From NCBI GenBank assembly GCA_903820085.1, contig CAIJGA010000006.1:1-64000 (forward strand): DNA of 64,000 bases. Direction: 5' to 3'. The DNA is from an uncultured Chlorobiaceae bacterium (GTDB taxonomy: Bacteria; Bacteroidota; Chlorobiia; Chlorobiales; Chlorobiaceae). Position 1 is the stretch's first letter. Every line of letters starts with the position of its first letter. Shown here in pieces: positions 8,849-18,959 of this stretch. The notes beneath the pieces are model-generated. The model did no database searches. It was not told where the DNA came from and was given only the letters and a program-made list of their open reading frames with translations. The position numbers were made by a program, and so were the translations under genes.

Positions 8849-10807
8849 TCAGGAGCCGGCCTCCCATTCGGCAAAGAGGGCGTTCAGCTCTTTGCAGAGT
8901 GCGTGGTAGCCTTCGAGGGTTTTGTTGGTCTCTTCCTGGCTTTTTTTGTAGAAATCTTCGTTTGCCATGATGGTTTCAATCGACTCTTTCTTTTGTTCAA
9001 GCCGGTTGATTTTCTGCTCGACCTCGTCCATTCTCTTTTTGTCTTTTTTGGCTGCGGCGCTCTTTTTGGCCTGCTCTTTCTCTTTTTCGGCGGGTTTGGC
9101 GGGTGCAGCCTGGCTTTTCTGTTTTTGGGTGGCTTCCAGCTTGCGCTCGGCTTCGATGGCTTTTTCGGCGGTTTCAAGGTATTCGGCGTAGGTGCCTAAG
9201 TGGAGCTGCAGGGAGCCGTTTTTTATTTCAACCACCTTGTTGACCAGGCTGTCGAGGAAGTAGCGGTCGTGGCTGACAATGAGGAGGGTGCCGTCGTAGT
9301 ATTCGAGCGAGTCGATCAGCATCTCTTTGGAGCGCATGTCGAGATGGTTGGTGGGTTCATCCATGATGAGCAGGTTTGAGGCCTGAAGCAGGATTTTTGC
9401 CAGAGCGACCCTTGATTTTTCGCCTCCCGAGAGGATCCTGATTTTTTTGTTGACGGCATCTCCGCTGAAGAGAAAGCAGCCGAGAATGTCGCGCACTCTT
9501 TTCTGTGCTTCGGATGAGGGGGCTGAGTCCATCATTTCGACGTAGACGCTTTTGTCTTGCGAGAGGTTTTCGGTCTGGTGCTGGGCAAAGTAGTTGAGGG
9601 TTACGTTGTGCCCCATGGTCAGTTTGCCTTCGAAGTCGATTTCTCCGGCCAGAATTTTGCAGAAGGTGGTTTTGCCTGCGCCGTTTGAGCCTACAATGGC
9701 AATCCGGTCGCCGCGCATGACCTCAAGGTCGATGCTGTTGAGCACCTGTTTTTTGGTGCCGTCAGGCAGGAGGTAGGCTTTTTTGACTCCTTGGAGCCGC
9801 ATGACTTCGCGTCCGGAGGGGTTGGCCTTGGGAAAGCGGAAGGAGATGCGTGAGTTGTCCTCTTCGGGGGTGAACATGTTTTTTTCCATCTTCTCCATCT
9901 GCTTGAGGCGGCTTTGTGCCTGCCTGGCTTTTGTGGCCTTGTAGCGGAAGCGGTCGACAAAGGCCTTCAGCTCGGCCATTTTTTTCAGGTCGTTGGTATA
10001 CTGGCCCATCATCAGTTCGTAGCGCTCGGCCTTCTCTTTTTCGTAATAGGAGTAGTTTCCCTTGTATTCGTTGATCCGTTCGAAGGCGATTTCAAGGGTT
10101 TTGTTGGTGAGCTTGTCGAGGAAAAAGCGGTCGTGCGAGACGATGATATAGCTGTGCTCGTAGTTCATGAGATAGTTTTCGAGCCAGCGAAGCGAGTCGA
10201 TATCGAGGTGGTTGGTTGGCTCATCAAGCAGGAGCAGCGTCGGGTTCTGCAGCAGCAGTTTGGTGAGGTGCAGGCGCATCTGCCATCCGCCGGAAAAGGC
10301 CTTTACTTTTTTATGAAAATCTATTTCGCTGAATCCGAGACCGGCAAGCACCTTTTCGGCATTGGACTGCATGGTATAGCCGCCCAGATGGTCAAATTCG
10401 TGCATGGCATCGGAAAAACGCTCGATAAGCTGGTGGTACGACTCGCTTTCGTAATCCTGTTCGGGCAGGGCGAGCTCGTGTTCCATGCGGGTTATTTTAT
10501 GGGCCAGTTCTGCGAGTCTTGCGTTGGCCTGGAGGGCATATTGCAGGGCGGTTTTTTCCAGATCGGCATCAAAGGAGATCTCCTGGGGAAGATAGCCGAT
10601 GGTGGTATCGGCCGATTTCAGGAAATGGCCGGTGATGACGAGGGCTGACTCGGTTTTTGGCCCGCTGATAAGGCGCAGGAGCGTTGTTTTTCCTGTTCCG
10701 TTAAGACCGACAAGACTGACATGGTCTTTGTCGCCAATGCGGAATGATGTATCGGTCAGGAGTTCTTTGGTTCCGACGGTAAGAGAGAGGTTACGGGCTT
10801 CAAGCAT
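8849..10807 (-). CDS. ABC-F family ATPase (Uup/YheS-like)
   Basis: The protein has two ABC ATPase domains in one chain and no membrane segments. The first has the P-loop GLNGTGKTT and signature FSGGWQMRL; the second has GSNGAGKTT and [13 protein letters not shown], each followed by an [11 protein letters not shown] or [11 protein letters not shown] Walker B. A charged linker (about residues 240-300) and a Lys/Glu-rich C-terminal coiled coil (about 540-650) match ABC-F factors, which act on ribosomes rather than in transport. I start at the ATG at 10807 ([11 protein letters not shown]), where homology begins; the open frame runs 18 codons further upstream. Confidence 0.92.
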   Translation of the reverse strand: MLEARNLSLTVGTKELLTDTSFRIGDKDHVSLVGLNGTGKTTLLRLISGPKTESALVITGHFLKSADTTIGYLPQEISFDADLEKTALQYALQANARLAELAHKITRMEHELALPEQDYESESYHQLIERFSDAMHEFDHLGGYTMQSNAEKVLAGLGFSEIDFHKKVKAFSGGWQMRLHLTKLLLQNPTLLLLDEPTNHLDIDSLRWLENYLMNYEHSYIIVSHDRFFLDKLTNKTLEIAFERINEYKGNYSYYEKEKAERYELMMGQYTNDLKKMAELKAFVDRFRYKATKARQAQSRLKQMEKMEKNMFTPEEDNSRISFRFPKANPSGREVMRLQGVKKAYLLPDGTKKQVLNSIDLEVMRGDRIAIVGSNGAGKTTFCKILAGEIDFEGKLTMGHNVTLNYFAQHQTENLSQDKSVYVEMMDSAPSSEAQKRVRDILGCFLFSGDAVNKKIRILSGGEKSRVALAKILLQASNLLIMDEPTNHLDMRSKEMLIDSLEYYDGTLLIVSHDRYFLDSLVNKVVEIKNGSLQLHLGTYAEYLETAEKAIEAERKLEATQKQKSQAAPAKPAEKEKEQAKKSAAAKKDKKRMDEVEQKINRLEQKKESIETIMANEDFYKKSQEETNKTLEGYHALCKELNALFAEWEAGS

Positions 10808-10861
10808 GATAAAAAGGCCTTGATAAAAGTAATCGACATCATTGAAATAATTCTGTAGCAC

Positions 10862-11221
10862 GGTGGAAAAGATACAATTTTTATCGGGATACTTCGTCCC
10901 CTGTGCTTAAAAAGCTAATTAATTATATTATTGATATTTAGGAGATAAATCCTATTTTGGATCAGACTGAATCGACTTTATGTTACCAGGCGTTTTATTG
11001 CAATAGCGATTGAAAATAACTCTCCGTTTCTGAAAGAGTTATTGCTTATTATTAAGTTCTGAACCGTTCCATATTGTTGAAATTTGTTGTCTGGAATTTG
11101 AAAAATAACGGGGAGTTTCAACAAGGCTGGTTTTGCATATTTGGCTATTTGTGCAACCCAGGCATAAAAAGAAAATGGTAAGCGCGGCTTGTATTTTTCT
11201 ATAATTCGATAAAAGGGGTAC
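10862..11221. other. Intergenic interval between divergent genes
   Basis: About 400 bp of AT-rich DNA separate the ABC-F start from the formylglycine-enzyme-like gene on the other strand. It should hold both promoters. I see no convincing gene, RNA or strong hairpin. Confidence 0.4.
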
Positions 11222-12253
11222 ATGATGAAAACCATGACCAAGCGGGTCGGATCTCCGCTGTTGAGAGCTGATAGAGAAATTGAGAGCAGTGTCGCAACAC
11301 GCATATACAGCTTTCTTGCCCTGCTGGCAAGCCTGACTTGGCACAAACGGAAAATTGTTGCCATCGTACCTGTTCTCTGCCTTGTCGGACTCATGGTTTT
11401 TAACTCATCGTTACCAGCCGCAGGGCGTGTTCCCCAAAACTTTATTAAGATAGATGGAGGCGAATTTACCATCGGAAGCCCGGAGAGTGAAGTTGGCCGC
11501 CAGCAAGATGAAATCCAGCATCGGGCAAGAGTAAGTGATTTCTGTATAAGTAAATATGCCGTAACTGCTGCTGAGTTCAGGAGATTCATTGTGGCATCAA
11601 ACTATCTGACTGATGCTGAAAAAGGGAGCGGGAGCTGGATTTTTGATGGTGTGAACGTCCTGAAAAAAGCAGGTGTAAACTGGCGTCATGGAGTGTCGGG
11701 CAGTTTGCGGAGCCAGAGCGAAGATAATCATCCGGTGTTGCATGTTAGCTGGAATGATGCCGTAGCCTATTGCCAGTGGATATCGAAAAAAACAGGAAAG
11801 CTTTTCCGCTTGCCTACAGGAGCGGAGCGTGAGTATGCTTGCCGGGCAGGAAGCCAGACGCCCTTCAGTACAGGAGAGAACATAACAACAGATCAGGCTA
11901 ACTATGACGGGAACTATCCGTACAACCATAACCCAAAAGGGGTGTACAGAGCGAACACGGTTGCGGTTAACAGTTTTGCTCCGAATGCCTGGGGGCTTTA
12001 TAACATGCACGGGAATGTTTTGGAATGGTGCAGTGACTGGTATGGATTGAGCTATTACGCCGACTGTAAAGCAAAAGGTACCGTTATCAATCCTGTCGGA
12101 CCAGCAACCGGTTTGACCCATGTGCTTCGTGGCGGGAGCTGGAATGATTTTGGAAGTCGATGCCGGTCAGCATCTCGCGATGGCGGCACATCCGAGTTCC
12201 GCAGCAACTACATTGGCTTTCGTCTGGTTTTTGTGCCTGAACCAGCAAAATAG
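11222..12253 (+). CDS. Formylglycine-generating-enzyme (SUMF1/FGE) domain protein, membrane-anchored
   Basis: This 343-residue protein has an N-terminal hydrophobic region (about residues 25-65) that probably anchors it or exports the rest. From about residue 75 it follows the FGE/SUMF1 pattern: FIKIDGGEFTIGS, ISKYAVTAAEFRRF, PVLHVSWNDAVAYCQW, FRLPTGAEREYACRAG, GLYNMHGNVLEWCSDWY, HVLRGGSWNDF, and NYIGFRLVF at the end. In bacteria this fold is often a carbohydrate- or protein-binding module, not only a sulfatase activator. No sulfatase gene is near. Several Met codons near the start make the exact N-terminus uncertain. Confidence 0.88.
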   Translation: MMKTMTKRVGSPLLRADREIESSVATRIYSFLALLASLTWHKRKIVAIVPVLCLVGLMVFNSSLPAAGRVPQNFIKIDGGEFTIGSPESEVGRQQDEIQHRARVSDFCISKYAVTAAEFRRFIVASNYLTDAEKGSGSWIFDGVNVLKKAGVNWRHGVSGSLRSQSEDNHPVLHVSWNDAVAYCQWISKKTGKLFRLPTGAEREYACRAGSQTPFSTGENITTDQANYDGNYPYNHNPKGVYRANTVAVNSFAPNAWGLYNMHGNVLEWCSDWYGLSYYADCKAKGTVINPVGPATGLTHVLRGGSWNDFGSRCRSASRDGGTSEFRSNYIGFRLVFVPEPAK

Positions 12254-12429
12254 TACTCTTTTTTAAGGATTTGGCCGATACGGGGAATATCATTGATTTC
12301 CTCTTCACAAAGCATCCTTGTTCCCCAATGGGGGGATGGGGATATCAATTATCGGGTATGGTACACCTCTCTGTTGCAGTAGAGATGACTGCCGATAGTA
12401 CTGCAGGGACAAGAACTTCGTTTAAAAAA

Positions 12430-12645
12430 ATGAAAAGAGCAATGAACAGACAAATCGACAGCATCCTGGCGCTTCTTTTGCTTGCCGCCGGTGCACTCGT
12501 GACCGGGTGCACTCCAACCGTAAAAATTCAAGCCCCCGACAAACCGATTGTGATTAACATGAACATCAAAATCGATCACGAAATCAGGATCAAGGTTGAC
12601 CGGGAACTCGACTACCTGCTTGAAAACAAACAAGGCTTATTCTAA
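12430..12645 (+). CDS. ynbE: YnbE-like lipoprotein
   Basis: This 71-residue lipoprotein has a signal peptide ending in the lipobox ALVTGC, then VKIQAPDKPIVINMNIKID, the typical YnbE core. An ATG at 12442 is an alternative start. YnbE is an outer-membrane lipoprotein that in Escherichia coli works with YdbH and YdbL to form an intermembrane bridge. The next two genes here are ydbL and ydbH, which strongly supports the call. Confidence 0.85.
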   Translation: MKRAMNRQIDSILALLLLAAGALVTGCTPTVKIQAPDKPIVINMNIKIDHEIRIKVDRELDYLLENKQGLF

Positions 12646-12662
12646 TCAGGAGAAATGGAACT

Positions 12663-13010
12663 ATGAAAAATATACAATCCATAGTGTTAAGGGTAGCGGC
12701 AGTAACGATGTTGTTTATGGTTCTTGCTGTGACTGCCTTTGCGCTTGATATTAAAACAGCCAGACTGAACGGACTTGCCGGAGAGGTTGACAATGGACTG
12801 CTTGCCATTCCTCCGGATGCACCGGTTGATGCAGAGGAATTGATTGCAACCATCAATAGCTTGCGTCGTACTGAGTATGCAAAAGTTGCTGCCCAGAATA
12901 ACCTGACCAGTGATGTTGTGGGAGAGATGATGTTCCAGAAAATCTATAGTCGTCTTCCGGCAGGGACGTGGGTAAAGGTTCAGGGGAAATGGATAAAAAA
13001 GGCAAAGTAA
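12663..13010 (+). CDS. ydbL: YdbL family (DUF1318) periplasmic protein
   Basis: This 115-residue protein is preceded by GGAGAAATGGAACT. A signal peptide (to about residue 27, ending AFA) is followed by the YdbL pattern: LNGLAGEVDNGLLAI, then a helical stretch, then the C-terminal RLPAGTWVKVQGKWIKK. In E. coli YdbL is a periplasmic partner that helps control the YdbH-YnbE assembly. The gene starts 17 bp after ynbE and overlaps ydbH by 22 bp, so the three are one operon. Confidence 0.88.
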   Translation: MKNIQSIVLRVAAVTMLFMVLAVTAFALDIKTARLNGLAGEVDNGLLAIPPDAPVDAEELIATINSLRRTEYAKVAAQNNLTSDVVGEMMFQKIYSRLPAGTWVKVQGKWIKKAK

Positions 13011-15148
13011 TCCTGCGAAAAAAAAGGGCTCTGCGCATCCTGATCGCTTTGCTTCTGCTTCTGGCGCTTTTACCGGCAGCAGCGTGGTTCTTTTTTCCCT
13101 GGTATGCTCAATCACTGGCGAACCGTGCCCTTGAGGGGAAGCCGTTTCGTATTGAGGTTTCGGGTGCAGCTCTGCCGGGTCTTTCGGGCGTTGGGTTTCG
13201 CTCAATAAAGGTACTCTTCACCACACCGCCCAATGGCTGCAGTGATGCGGCCACCTATAGCCTTTTACTCACAAAGGGTTTGCTCTCCTGGCATTTCGAG
13301 AACCGCGATACCCCTGGCTTGCGAACTCTGCTGCAGAATGTTTTCAATGCAGCATTAACCATTGATGCCGATTCGCTCACGGTAACTCAGCAGAGGGAGA
13401 AGGTTACCTTCGTCGACCGCAAGCCGCAGCTGCAGGTCAGCATTGACGTTTCCCGCAAGAACGGCTTCACCCTCTCTTTTGTGCCGATTTCTGCCGCCTA
13501 CACTATTGATGGAGCCACCGTTACGCGAGAAAAGCTCAGCCTTGAAAATGTGAATTTCAAGGTACGGCTTAGCGCGGCAGATCACTGGCAACAACAATTG
13601 GATACACTGCGTATAGCAAAACTCTTAAACGAGGGAAACCCTTCGCCGGTGGGCAATTTCAAAGCGCTTTTCGGTTCAAGACGAGACCCGCTCAAGCCCT
13701 GTATCATCACGCTCACCGACTGCTCAATGGAGCTCTTTCATTGGAAGGTATCGACAGAGCGTATTGATTATGACCTGAATAAAAAACAGTCCCGATTCAC
13801 CCTTGCCATGGCACAAATCCCGCTCACGGCAATACCGGGCTATAACCAGGGCGGCAGCAAAAAAACCTTCGCATCAGGGCGAATAAGCGGTTTTATTCCT
13901 GTCGAATTCCAGGATTCTACCGTACTGGTGCGTCATGCCGTCATTATGCCCGAAAAGGGCATCAAGATTGTTTTCTACTCACGAAAAAGCACGCCCTGGT
14001 TCTCACTCAATTTCAAAGGGAGCGATGTCGTGAAAAATTTCAATGCGAGCATAATACTTAACAGCCGGAACAAAAAGCTTTCCGGCCTCACGTTGAATGG
14101 CATGTCGGCGACACTGCTTGGCGGAACAATCTCCTCAACACCTGTCAGCATCGACCCGTCTGCAAAGGCCACACACTTGACCCTGAAGCTGAACAACCTT
14201 AATTTGCTTGAGCGTGTGCGCATGACCGGATACTTCAAGAGCTCGATGAAAGGGCCGGTAAGCGGAACCATTCCGCTGACCATAACAAAAAACGGATACT
14301 CAATTCAGAACGCACATCTTCAATCTTCCGGAGGGGGCACGGTTACCATTGTCGACCCGTCAAAAAAGCTACGTGCAAGCGAAAGCGAAAGCCTATTTGG
14401 TCCGCAAAAGCAGGATACCTACTTTATTTTTACAGCGCCCGACCTTGTGCTCAACCGATCATTGAACAGAAGCACCACCATTACGTTCAGTCTGAAAAAT
14501 CTGCTTAGCAAGAGCAACGGAAGAGAGATAGTGCTCACCTTGCCAAAAGGAAAGCTGACGCTCTGGCATAACCGACTGAATCTTGATATCGCATCCTTTT
14601 CGGACTTCAGCGCAGGTTTTTTTGACGGCAGGGTCGCTTTCGGGCAATTGGATTACGATATGGCAAAAAGGAAGGGCGAAACCACGCTCCAGATCTATAA
14701 TATTCCGCTGCAGAAACTGTTCGATCTGCACGGCGCAAAAAAGATTTATGCAACAGGAAGCATGGGAGGAAATATTCCGATAAAAATGAATGGCCAGTTG
14801 CTTGAAATCAAAGGTGGGGAAATAAGCGCAGAGCAGTCAGGACAGATTATTTACGCGACGACACCTGAAGAGCGAGCTGCAGCAAACCAGGGACTGCGCA
14901 TCGTCTACGAAGCACTCTCAAACTTTCTCTATACAGGGCTGCTCTCGTCAATCAATATGAGCCCGGATGGCAATTCGACCATGACGGTCAAGGTCAAGGG
15001 AGCCAATCCGGACTATCAGGGTGGACGACCTATCGAACTGAATCTCAACGTCCAACAGAACCTGCTCGACCTCATGCGCAGCCTCACCGTCTCCTCGGAC
15101 ATCGAACAGGTCATCTCTGATAAAGCTCTTCAGAAGCGGAAAAAATAA
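12989..15148 (+). CDS. ydbH: YdbH-like AsmA-family protein
   Basis: I start at the ATG at 12989 (about 719 residues), preceded by CAGGGGAA; a GTG at 12968 lies upstream in frame. A basic N-terminus and one membrane anchor (LLLLLALLPAAAWFFF) lead into a long beta-rich periplasmic domain. The C-terminal part (KGGEISAEQSGQIIYA and LNVQQNLLDLMRSL) matches the conserved end of YdbH, once named a dicarboxylate-transport domain. YdbH belongs with TamB and YhdP to the AsmA-like proteins that carry phospholipid to the outer membrane. The E. coli order is ydbH-ynbE-ydbL; here ydbH is last. Confidence 0.87.
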   Translation: MDKKGKVILRKKRALRILIALLLLLALLPAAAWFFFPWYAQSLANRALEGKPFRIEVSGAALPGLSGVGFRSIKVLFTTPPNGCSDAATYSLLLTKGLLSWHFENRDTPGLRTLLQNVFNAALTIDADSLTVTQQREKVTFVDRKPQLQVSIDVSRKNGFTLSFVPISAAYTIDGATVTREKLSLENVNFKVRLSAADHWQQQLDTLRIAKLLNEGNPSPVGNFKALFGSRRDPLKPCIITLTDCSMELFHWKVSTERIDYDLNKKQSRFTLAMAQIPLTAIPGYNQGGSKKTFASGRISGFIPVEFQDSTVLVRHAVIMPEKGIKIVFYSRKSTPWFSLNFKGSDVVKNFNASIILNSRNKKLSGLTLNGMSATLLGGTISSTPVSIDPSAKATHLTLKLNNLNLLERVRMTGYFKSSMKGPVSGTIPLTITKNGYSIQNAHLQSSGGGTVTIVDPSKKLRASESESLFGPQKQDTYFIFTAPDLVLNRSLNRSTTITFSLKNLLSKSNGREIVLTLPKGKLTLWHNRLNLDIASFSDFSAGFFDGRVAFGQLDYDMAKRKGETTLQIYNIPLQKLFDLHGAKKIYATGSMGGNIPIKMNGQLLEIKGGEISAEQSGQIIYATTPEERAAANQGLRIVYEALSNFLYTGLLSSINMSPDGNSTMTVKVKGANPDYQGGRPIELNLNVQQNLLDLMRSLTVSSDIEQVISDKALQKRKK

Positions 15149-15580
15149 CGATCACTCCTTCGCATTCGATTTGCCTCAACAGCAAAGCACCGGCATCGCT
15201 TGTGATGTTGCCGCCCATGAAATCAAGAAAGATTTTTTTTCTTGACGGGAGCAATGGAGGATATCATATCGTATGAAAATAACGTTTGCTGAGTGCTCTC
15301 TGATGCGATTATGTGCTTCTTTTTAGCTATATTAAAAGTATTGGAGCTTGCGAGTTGATACAATGGGAGTGTATGACTCATGCTCTTTTGGTTATTGCCA
15401 TTGTGGTGATTTTGATTCGTGTTATTCATGGTTGACGTATTTAACCTGAAAAACAGGCAATTGACCATCAGGTATTTATAACCCCGGAAAATCCGGAAAT
15501 ATCAGGGTGAGGCTTGAGCTTTTCCATGCGGCAGTAGTAGCGCATTCCTGTCATCGCCAAACGACATGTGAACAGGAAAA
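15149..15580. other. Intergenic interval with one AT-rich hairpin
   Basis: No gene is convincing in these 432 bp. An inverted repeat, tcaagaaa (15223-15230) and tttcttga (15238-15245), could end the ydbH transcript, though its stem is weak. The rest should include the promoter of the next gene. Confidence 0.35.
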
Positions 15581-16294
15581 ATGATAATGAAAAAACAAAT
15601 CTGGTTGGCGGCAGGCATTGCCGGCATGCTTCTCGGTAATCCGGCGGCAGATGCCAAGGCGGCAATAAGCGTCAAAATCACCACAGGGAGTCACCCTTCT
15701 TTTGTGATCAATTCAGCGCCGAGTTTTATCTATCTGCGTGCCCAGGGGTTTTCAATATCTGTAGGTAATGCTTATGATATCATCTACTACGGGAATTACT
15801 ACTACATATACCACAATACTCACTGGTACCGTTCTTCTAATTACCATGGCCCGTGGATTCTCATCTTGAACAACAGGCTTCCTTATCAGATAAGCAGGCA
15901 TCGCTGGGAAGATATCAGAAGGTATCGCGATATTGAGTACCGCAGGTCCGACCATAGCAATAACCAATATCAGCGTAACGACGACAATAGGAGGCGGATC
16001 CTTGATCAGCGTAACGATGCCAAGAGCGGACGGGTCAAGGTGCAACAGAATAAGGCTGTCAAAAATAGGATAATCAAGGATGAGCCTAACAAGATCTCTG
16101 AAATCAAGCGATTCCAGAAACCGCAGAACAAGGCTGTCGAGATCCGTCGAGTTCAGCAGCCGAAAAAATCCGTTAAGATTCGCCGAGTTCAGGAACCGCT
16201 CAAAAAGGGCGCCGATAACAAGCGAACCCAGGACGAGCAGGGCAAGGGTGGCAATAACAACGACAGGCAGAATAATGGCGGAAAAAGAAACTGA
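15581..16294 (+). CDS. Secreted protein with Tyr-rich core and basic repetitive tail
   Basis: This 237-residue protein has a signal peptide (MIMKKQIWLAAGIAGMLLG...ADA). Residues about 30-110 are rich in Tyr, Asn and Ile (YDIIYYGNYYYIYHNTHWYR), like small surface-exposed beta proteins. The C-terminal 120 residues are strongly basic, with loose repeats: EIKRFQKPQNK, EIRRVQQPKK and KIRRVQEPLKK. I cannot assign a family with confidence. The tail could bind nucleic acid or acidic polysaccharide outside the membrane; that is inference. Confidence 0.65.
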   Translation: MIMKKQIWLAAGIAGMLLGNPAADAKAAISVKITTGSHPSFVINSAPSFIYLRAQGFSISVGNAYDIIYYGNYYYIYHNTHWYRSSNYHGPWILILNNRLPYQISRHRWEDIRRYRDIEYRRSDHSNNQYQRNDDNRRRILDQRNDAKSGRVKVQQNKAVKNRIIKDEPNKISEIKRFQKPQNKAVEIRRVQQPKKSVKIRRVQEPLKKGADNKRTQDEQGKGGNNNDRQNNGGKRN

Positions 16295-16395
16295 CTGATT
16301 TTTGTTTCATGACAAGGCAGGAGGTTGCGGCATACAACACCAGTACCCTTCTGCCGATTGTAAACGTTTCATCAATAACAAAACGGGAGTCGATT

Positions 16396-16560
16396 ATGAA
16401 AATCTATGCGTTATTAGTCATGGCGATTGTAGCCTTAGCTGGTTGTTCTACTTCGTACAAAGGCAGTATCCACGCTGAAAACAGTCCGGAGATGTCAAAA
16501 AACGGTAGCTTTGTCGCAAGTCAAGGGACAGGCCACTCTGCCATACTTATCAACAGATAA
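16396..16560 (+). CDS. Small lipoprotein
   Basis: The 54-residue frame starts at 16396 after GGGAG. Its signal peptide ends in the lipobox ALAGCST, and the mature part of about 37 residues is Ser/Gly/Asn-rich. It resembles small entericidin-like or unnamed lipoproteins, but no family is certain. A strong terminator follows at once, which supports a real short transcript. Confidence 0.65.
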   Translation: MKIYALLVMAIVALAGCSTSYKGSIHAENSPEMSKNGSFVASQGTGHSAILINR

Positions 16561-16581
16561 GCCAATCATTGTAATGTTACT

Positions 16582-16613
16582 AAGCCTCGCGTAACTCGGC
16601 GGGGCTTTTTTTT
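16582..16613 (+). terminator. Rho-independent terminator
   Basis: The stem agcctcgc / gcggggct (one G-U pair) is followed by eight T. It lies about 20 bp after the small lipoprotein stop. Confidence 0.8.
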
Positions 16614-16723
16614 GATATTTTGTAAATTATTATCACATAAAGCGCAAGATTATAATGCAAAGAGCGTCTAACCGGTGAGCGTCCGGTGGCGAAATGGTGA
16701 TTGTTAACAGGTAGAAAAAGAGC

Positions 16724-17998
16724 ATGCTTATAATGAGATCAAAAACTTGTCTGCTTCTGGGGGCGATTTTTTTCGTCCTCGCCTCGCCCTTGCATGCTGA
16801 AGAGTCGCTGACGTGGCTGCAGTGTGTCCGCGAGGCCAAAGAGGCGCATCCCGACCTTTCATCAGCTCTTGCGCTCCTGCAGCAGGCTGAAGCTGATAAG
16901 CGCATCACCGGGGGGGCGCTTCTTCCCAAGCTCAGTTTGGGAGTGCAGTCGGAGGAGAGCGGTACAACAGCCGCCGGAAGCAGCTCCTTTCTTGCGCACT
17001 CTTATTCGCTGACGGCACAGCAGCTTCTTTATGACGGACACAAAACTTCAAGCCAGGTTGCCAGCAGCAAAGAGGCGATCAAGGGTGCCCAGTATAACTA
17101 TAATGCAGTTTCTGCTGATCTTCGCTTTGCCCTTCGATCGGCATTTACGCAGTTGCTTAAAGCGCAGCAGCTTGTTGGTCTTGCTGCTGAGATTGCCGAC
17201 CGGCGGCAGAAGAATGTGCGGCTGATCAGTCTGCGTTACCAGGGAGGACGGGAGCATATCGGTTCGCTTCGCCAGGCTGAGGCTGATCTGGCTCAGGCGG
17301 AGTTTGAAGTGTCGCAGGCCAGACGGGGACTGGTGCTTGCCCAGACCACCCTTGCTTCGGCGCTTGGCCGTGACAGCCATAATCCGCTCAGGGTTCAGGG
17401 TGCATTCAGGGTGACGGATCTTTTGGTTACGAAGCCTGATCTTGCAATTCTGGTGAAAAGCCATCCGCTGTTTCAGCAGCTCGATACCCGAAGCAAGGCT
17501 GCGCGGTTTGATCTTGATGCGGCTAAAAATGCTTTTTCGCCCGAGCTCTACCTGACCTCGTCGCTCGGCAAGGGTTCGGTTGACACGTTGCCGTTCAAGG
17601 CGGTGGACTGGAGTGCAGGCCTGACGCTTTCGGTGCCGATTTATGAAGGAGGGACAGGCCGGGCCAGGGTTACCAAAGCTATGGCTGTGTTGAGCCAGCA
17701 GAATGCGCAGGAAAAAAGCGGCTATCTCCAGCTTTTCAATATGCTCGAAGAGAGCTGGAAGAGTTTTCAGGATGCCCGTCAGATGGTGGCTGTGAAGAAA
17801 AAATTTCTTGATGCGGCCCAGGAGCGCTCGACTATTGCCAACGCGCAATATTCGAACGGTCTTATTACGTTCAATGACTGGGTGATTATTGAAAACAATT
17901 TGGTGAGTGCAAAAAAGGAGTTTCTTAATGCCGGGGCAGATCTGCTGATTGCCGAGGCTCAATGGATTCAGGCAAAAGGAGAGGGTCTTGATGGTTAG
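16724..17998 (+). CDS. TolC-family outer-membrane efflux protein
   Basis: This 424-residue protein has a signal peptide (ending PLHAEE) and two repeats of long amphipathic helices typical of outer-membrane efflux proteins, each rich in Ala, Gln and Glu. The segments LSLGVQSEES, SYSLTAQQLLYDGHKT and LSVPIYEGGTGRARV mark the strand-turn regions. It forms a trimeric channel across the outer membrane and periplasm. The stop overlaps the start of the membrane-fusion gene by 8 bp, so the three downstream genes form a complete tripartite pump. A second ATG lies at 16733. Confidence 0.92.
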   Translation: MLIMRSKTCLLLGAIFFVLASPLHAEESLTWLQCVREAKEAHPDLSSALALLQQAEADKRITGGALLPKLSLGVQSEESGTTAAGSSSFLAHSYSLTAQQLLYDGHKTSSQVASSKEAIKGAQYNYNAVSADLRFALRSAFTQLLKAQQLVGLAAEIADRRQKNVRLISLRYQGGREHIGSLRQAEADLAQAEFEVSQARRGLVLAQTTLASALGRDSHNPLRVQGAFRVTDLLVTKPDLAILVKSHPLFQQLDTRSKAARFDLDAAKNAFSPELYLTSSLGKGSVDTLPFKAVDWSAGLTLSVPIYEGGTGRARVTKAMAVLSQQNAQEKSGYLQLFNMLEESWKSFQDARQMVAVKKKFLDAAQERSTIANAQYSNGLITFNDWVIIENNLVSAKKEFLNAGADLLIAEAQWIQAKGEGLDG

Positions 17999-18959
17999 TC
18001 GCAAAAAGCTGGTATGGGGTGTTCTGGTTGCACTCTCTGTTTTCGGGGTTGCAGGGTTCTTTTATTTCCGCAGCAACAGTAACGGGAAGCAACATTTTGA
18101 AGAGGCTCATGCCGTAAGAGGCACCATCTCCTCATCGGTATCGACAACCGGAGCCGTTGAGCCGCAAACCCGCGTGAAAATCCAGTCGTCGGTAGGGGGG
18201 AGAATCGAGGATATTCTTGTCGAAGAGGGACAACTGGTCAAGAAGGGAGAGGTTCTTGCCATGCTCAGTTCAACCGAGAGGGCAGCGCTGCTTGATGCTG
18301 CCAAATTGCAGGGAAAAAGTGAGCAGAGCTACTGGCAGAAGGTTTACAAGGAGACCGCAGTTATTGCGCCGATGGCGGGGCAGGTTATTGTTCGGAGCGT
18401 CGATCCGGGCAAGACGGTGACCACAAGTGATTCGCTCTTTGTGCTCTCTGACCGGCTTCTTGTCAAGGCTTTCGTTGATGAAACCGATATCGGCAGGGTC
18501 AAAGTGGGCCAGAAGGCGGTGATCGGGCTGGATGCCTACCCTGAAATCAGGGTGAACGGGGTTGTCGGGCATATTTACTATGAGTCACACCTGCAGAATA
18601 ACGTCAATATCTATAATGTCGATGTTATTCCTGAGCGCATTCCCGATGTTTTCCGCTCCGGCATGAGCGCCAATATCGAGATTATTGTCCAGGAGAAGCA
18701 GAATGCGCTGCTGGTGCCGGTTGCGGCCGTGCAGAGCAGAAGAGGCAAGACGGTGGTGCTTCAGCGGAGGGGCAGCGGCAAAGAGGATGAGGTGCGCTTT
18801 AAAACGGTGCAGACCGGGTTGCAGGATGAACGGCACATCGAGATTCTTGAGGGGCTGAAGGACAACGCTGTGGTGCTGCTGCCGGATACCTCTTTTGTTC
18901 TGCCGGGGAAAAAAGGCGGATCAAATCCATTTATGCCGCAACGAAGCAGGACACGATAA
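17991..18959 (+). CDS. macA: MacA/HlyD-type membrane-fusion protein
   Basis: I start at the ATG at 17991 (323 residues), which puts a single N-terminal membrane segment ([16 protein letters not shown]) near the start. Features in order: the lipoyl-like segment [21 protein letters not shown], a short helical hairpin, then beta-barrel segments such as [17 protein letters not shown]. It links the inner-membrane MacB transporter to the TolC channel. The last base of its stop is the first base of the macB start codon. The helical hairpin is shorter than in E. coli MacA, as in many MacA-like proteins of this phylum. Confidence 0.88.
   Translation: MVSRKKLVWGVLVALSVFGVAGFFYFRSNSNGKQHFEEAHAVRGTISSSVSTTGAVEPQTRVKIQSSVGGRIEDILVEEGQLVKKGEVLAMLSSTERAALLDAAKLQGKSEQSYWQKVYKETAVIAPMAGQVIVRSVDPGKTVTTSDSLFVLSDRLLVKAFVDETDIGRVKVGQKAVIGLDAYPEIRVNGVVGHIYYESHLQNNVNIYNVDVIPERIPDVFRSGMSANIEIIVQEKQNALLVPVAAVQSRRGKTVVLQRRGSGKEDEVRFKTVQTGLQDERHIEILEGLKDNAVVLLPDTSFVLPGKKGGSNPFMPQRSRTR

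Noticed and set aside
9914-10648. 244-codon plus-strand frame
   Set aside because: Antisense to the ABC-F gene, whose motifs are complete; Val/Gly/Phe-rich composition typical of a shadow frame.
17048-18004. 318-codon minus-strand frame
   Set aside because: Antisense to the TolC-family gene, which has a full signal peptide and operon context.
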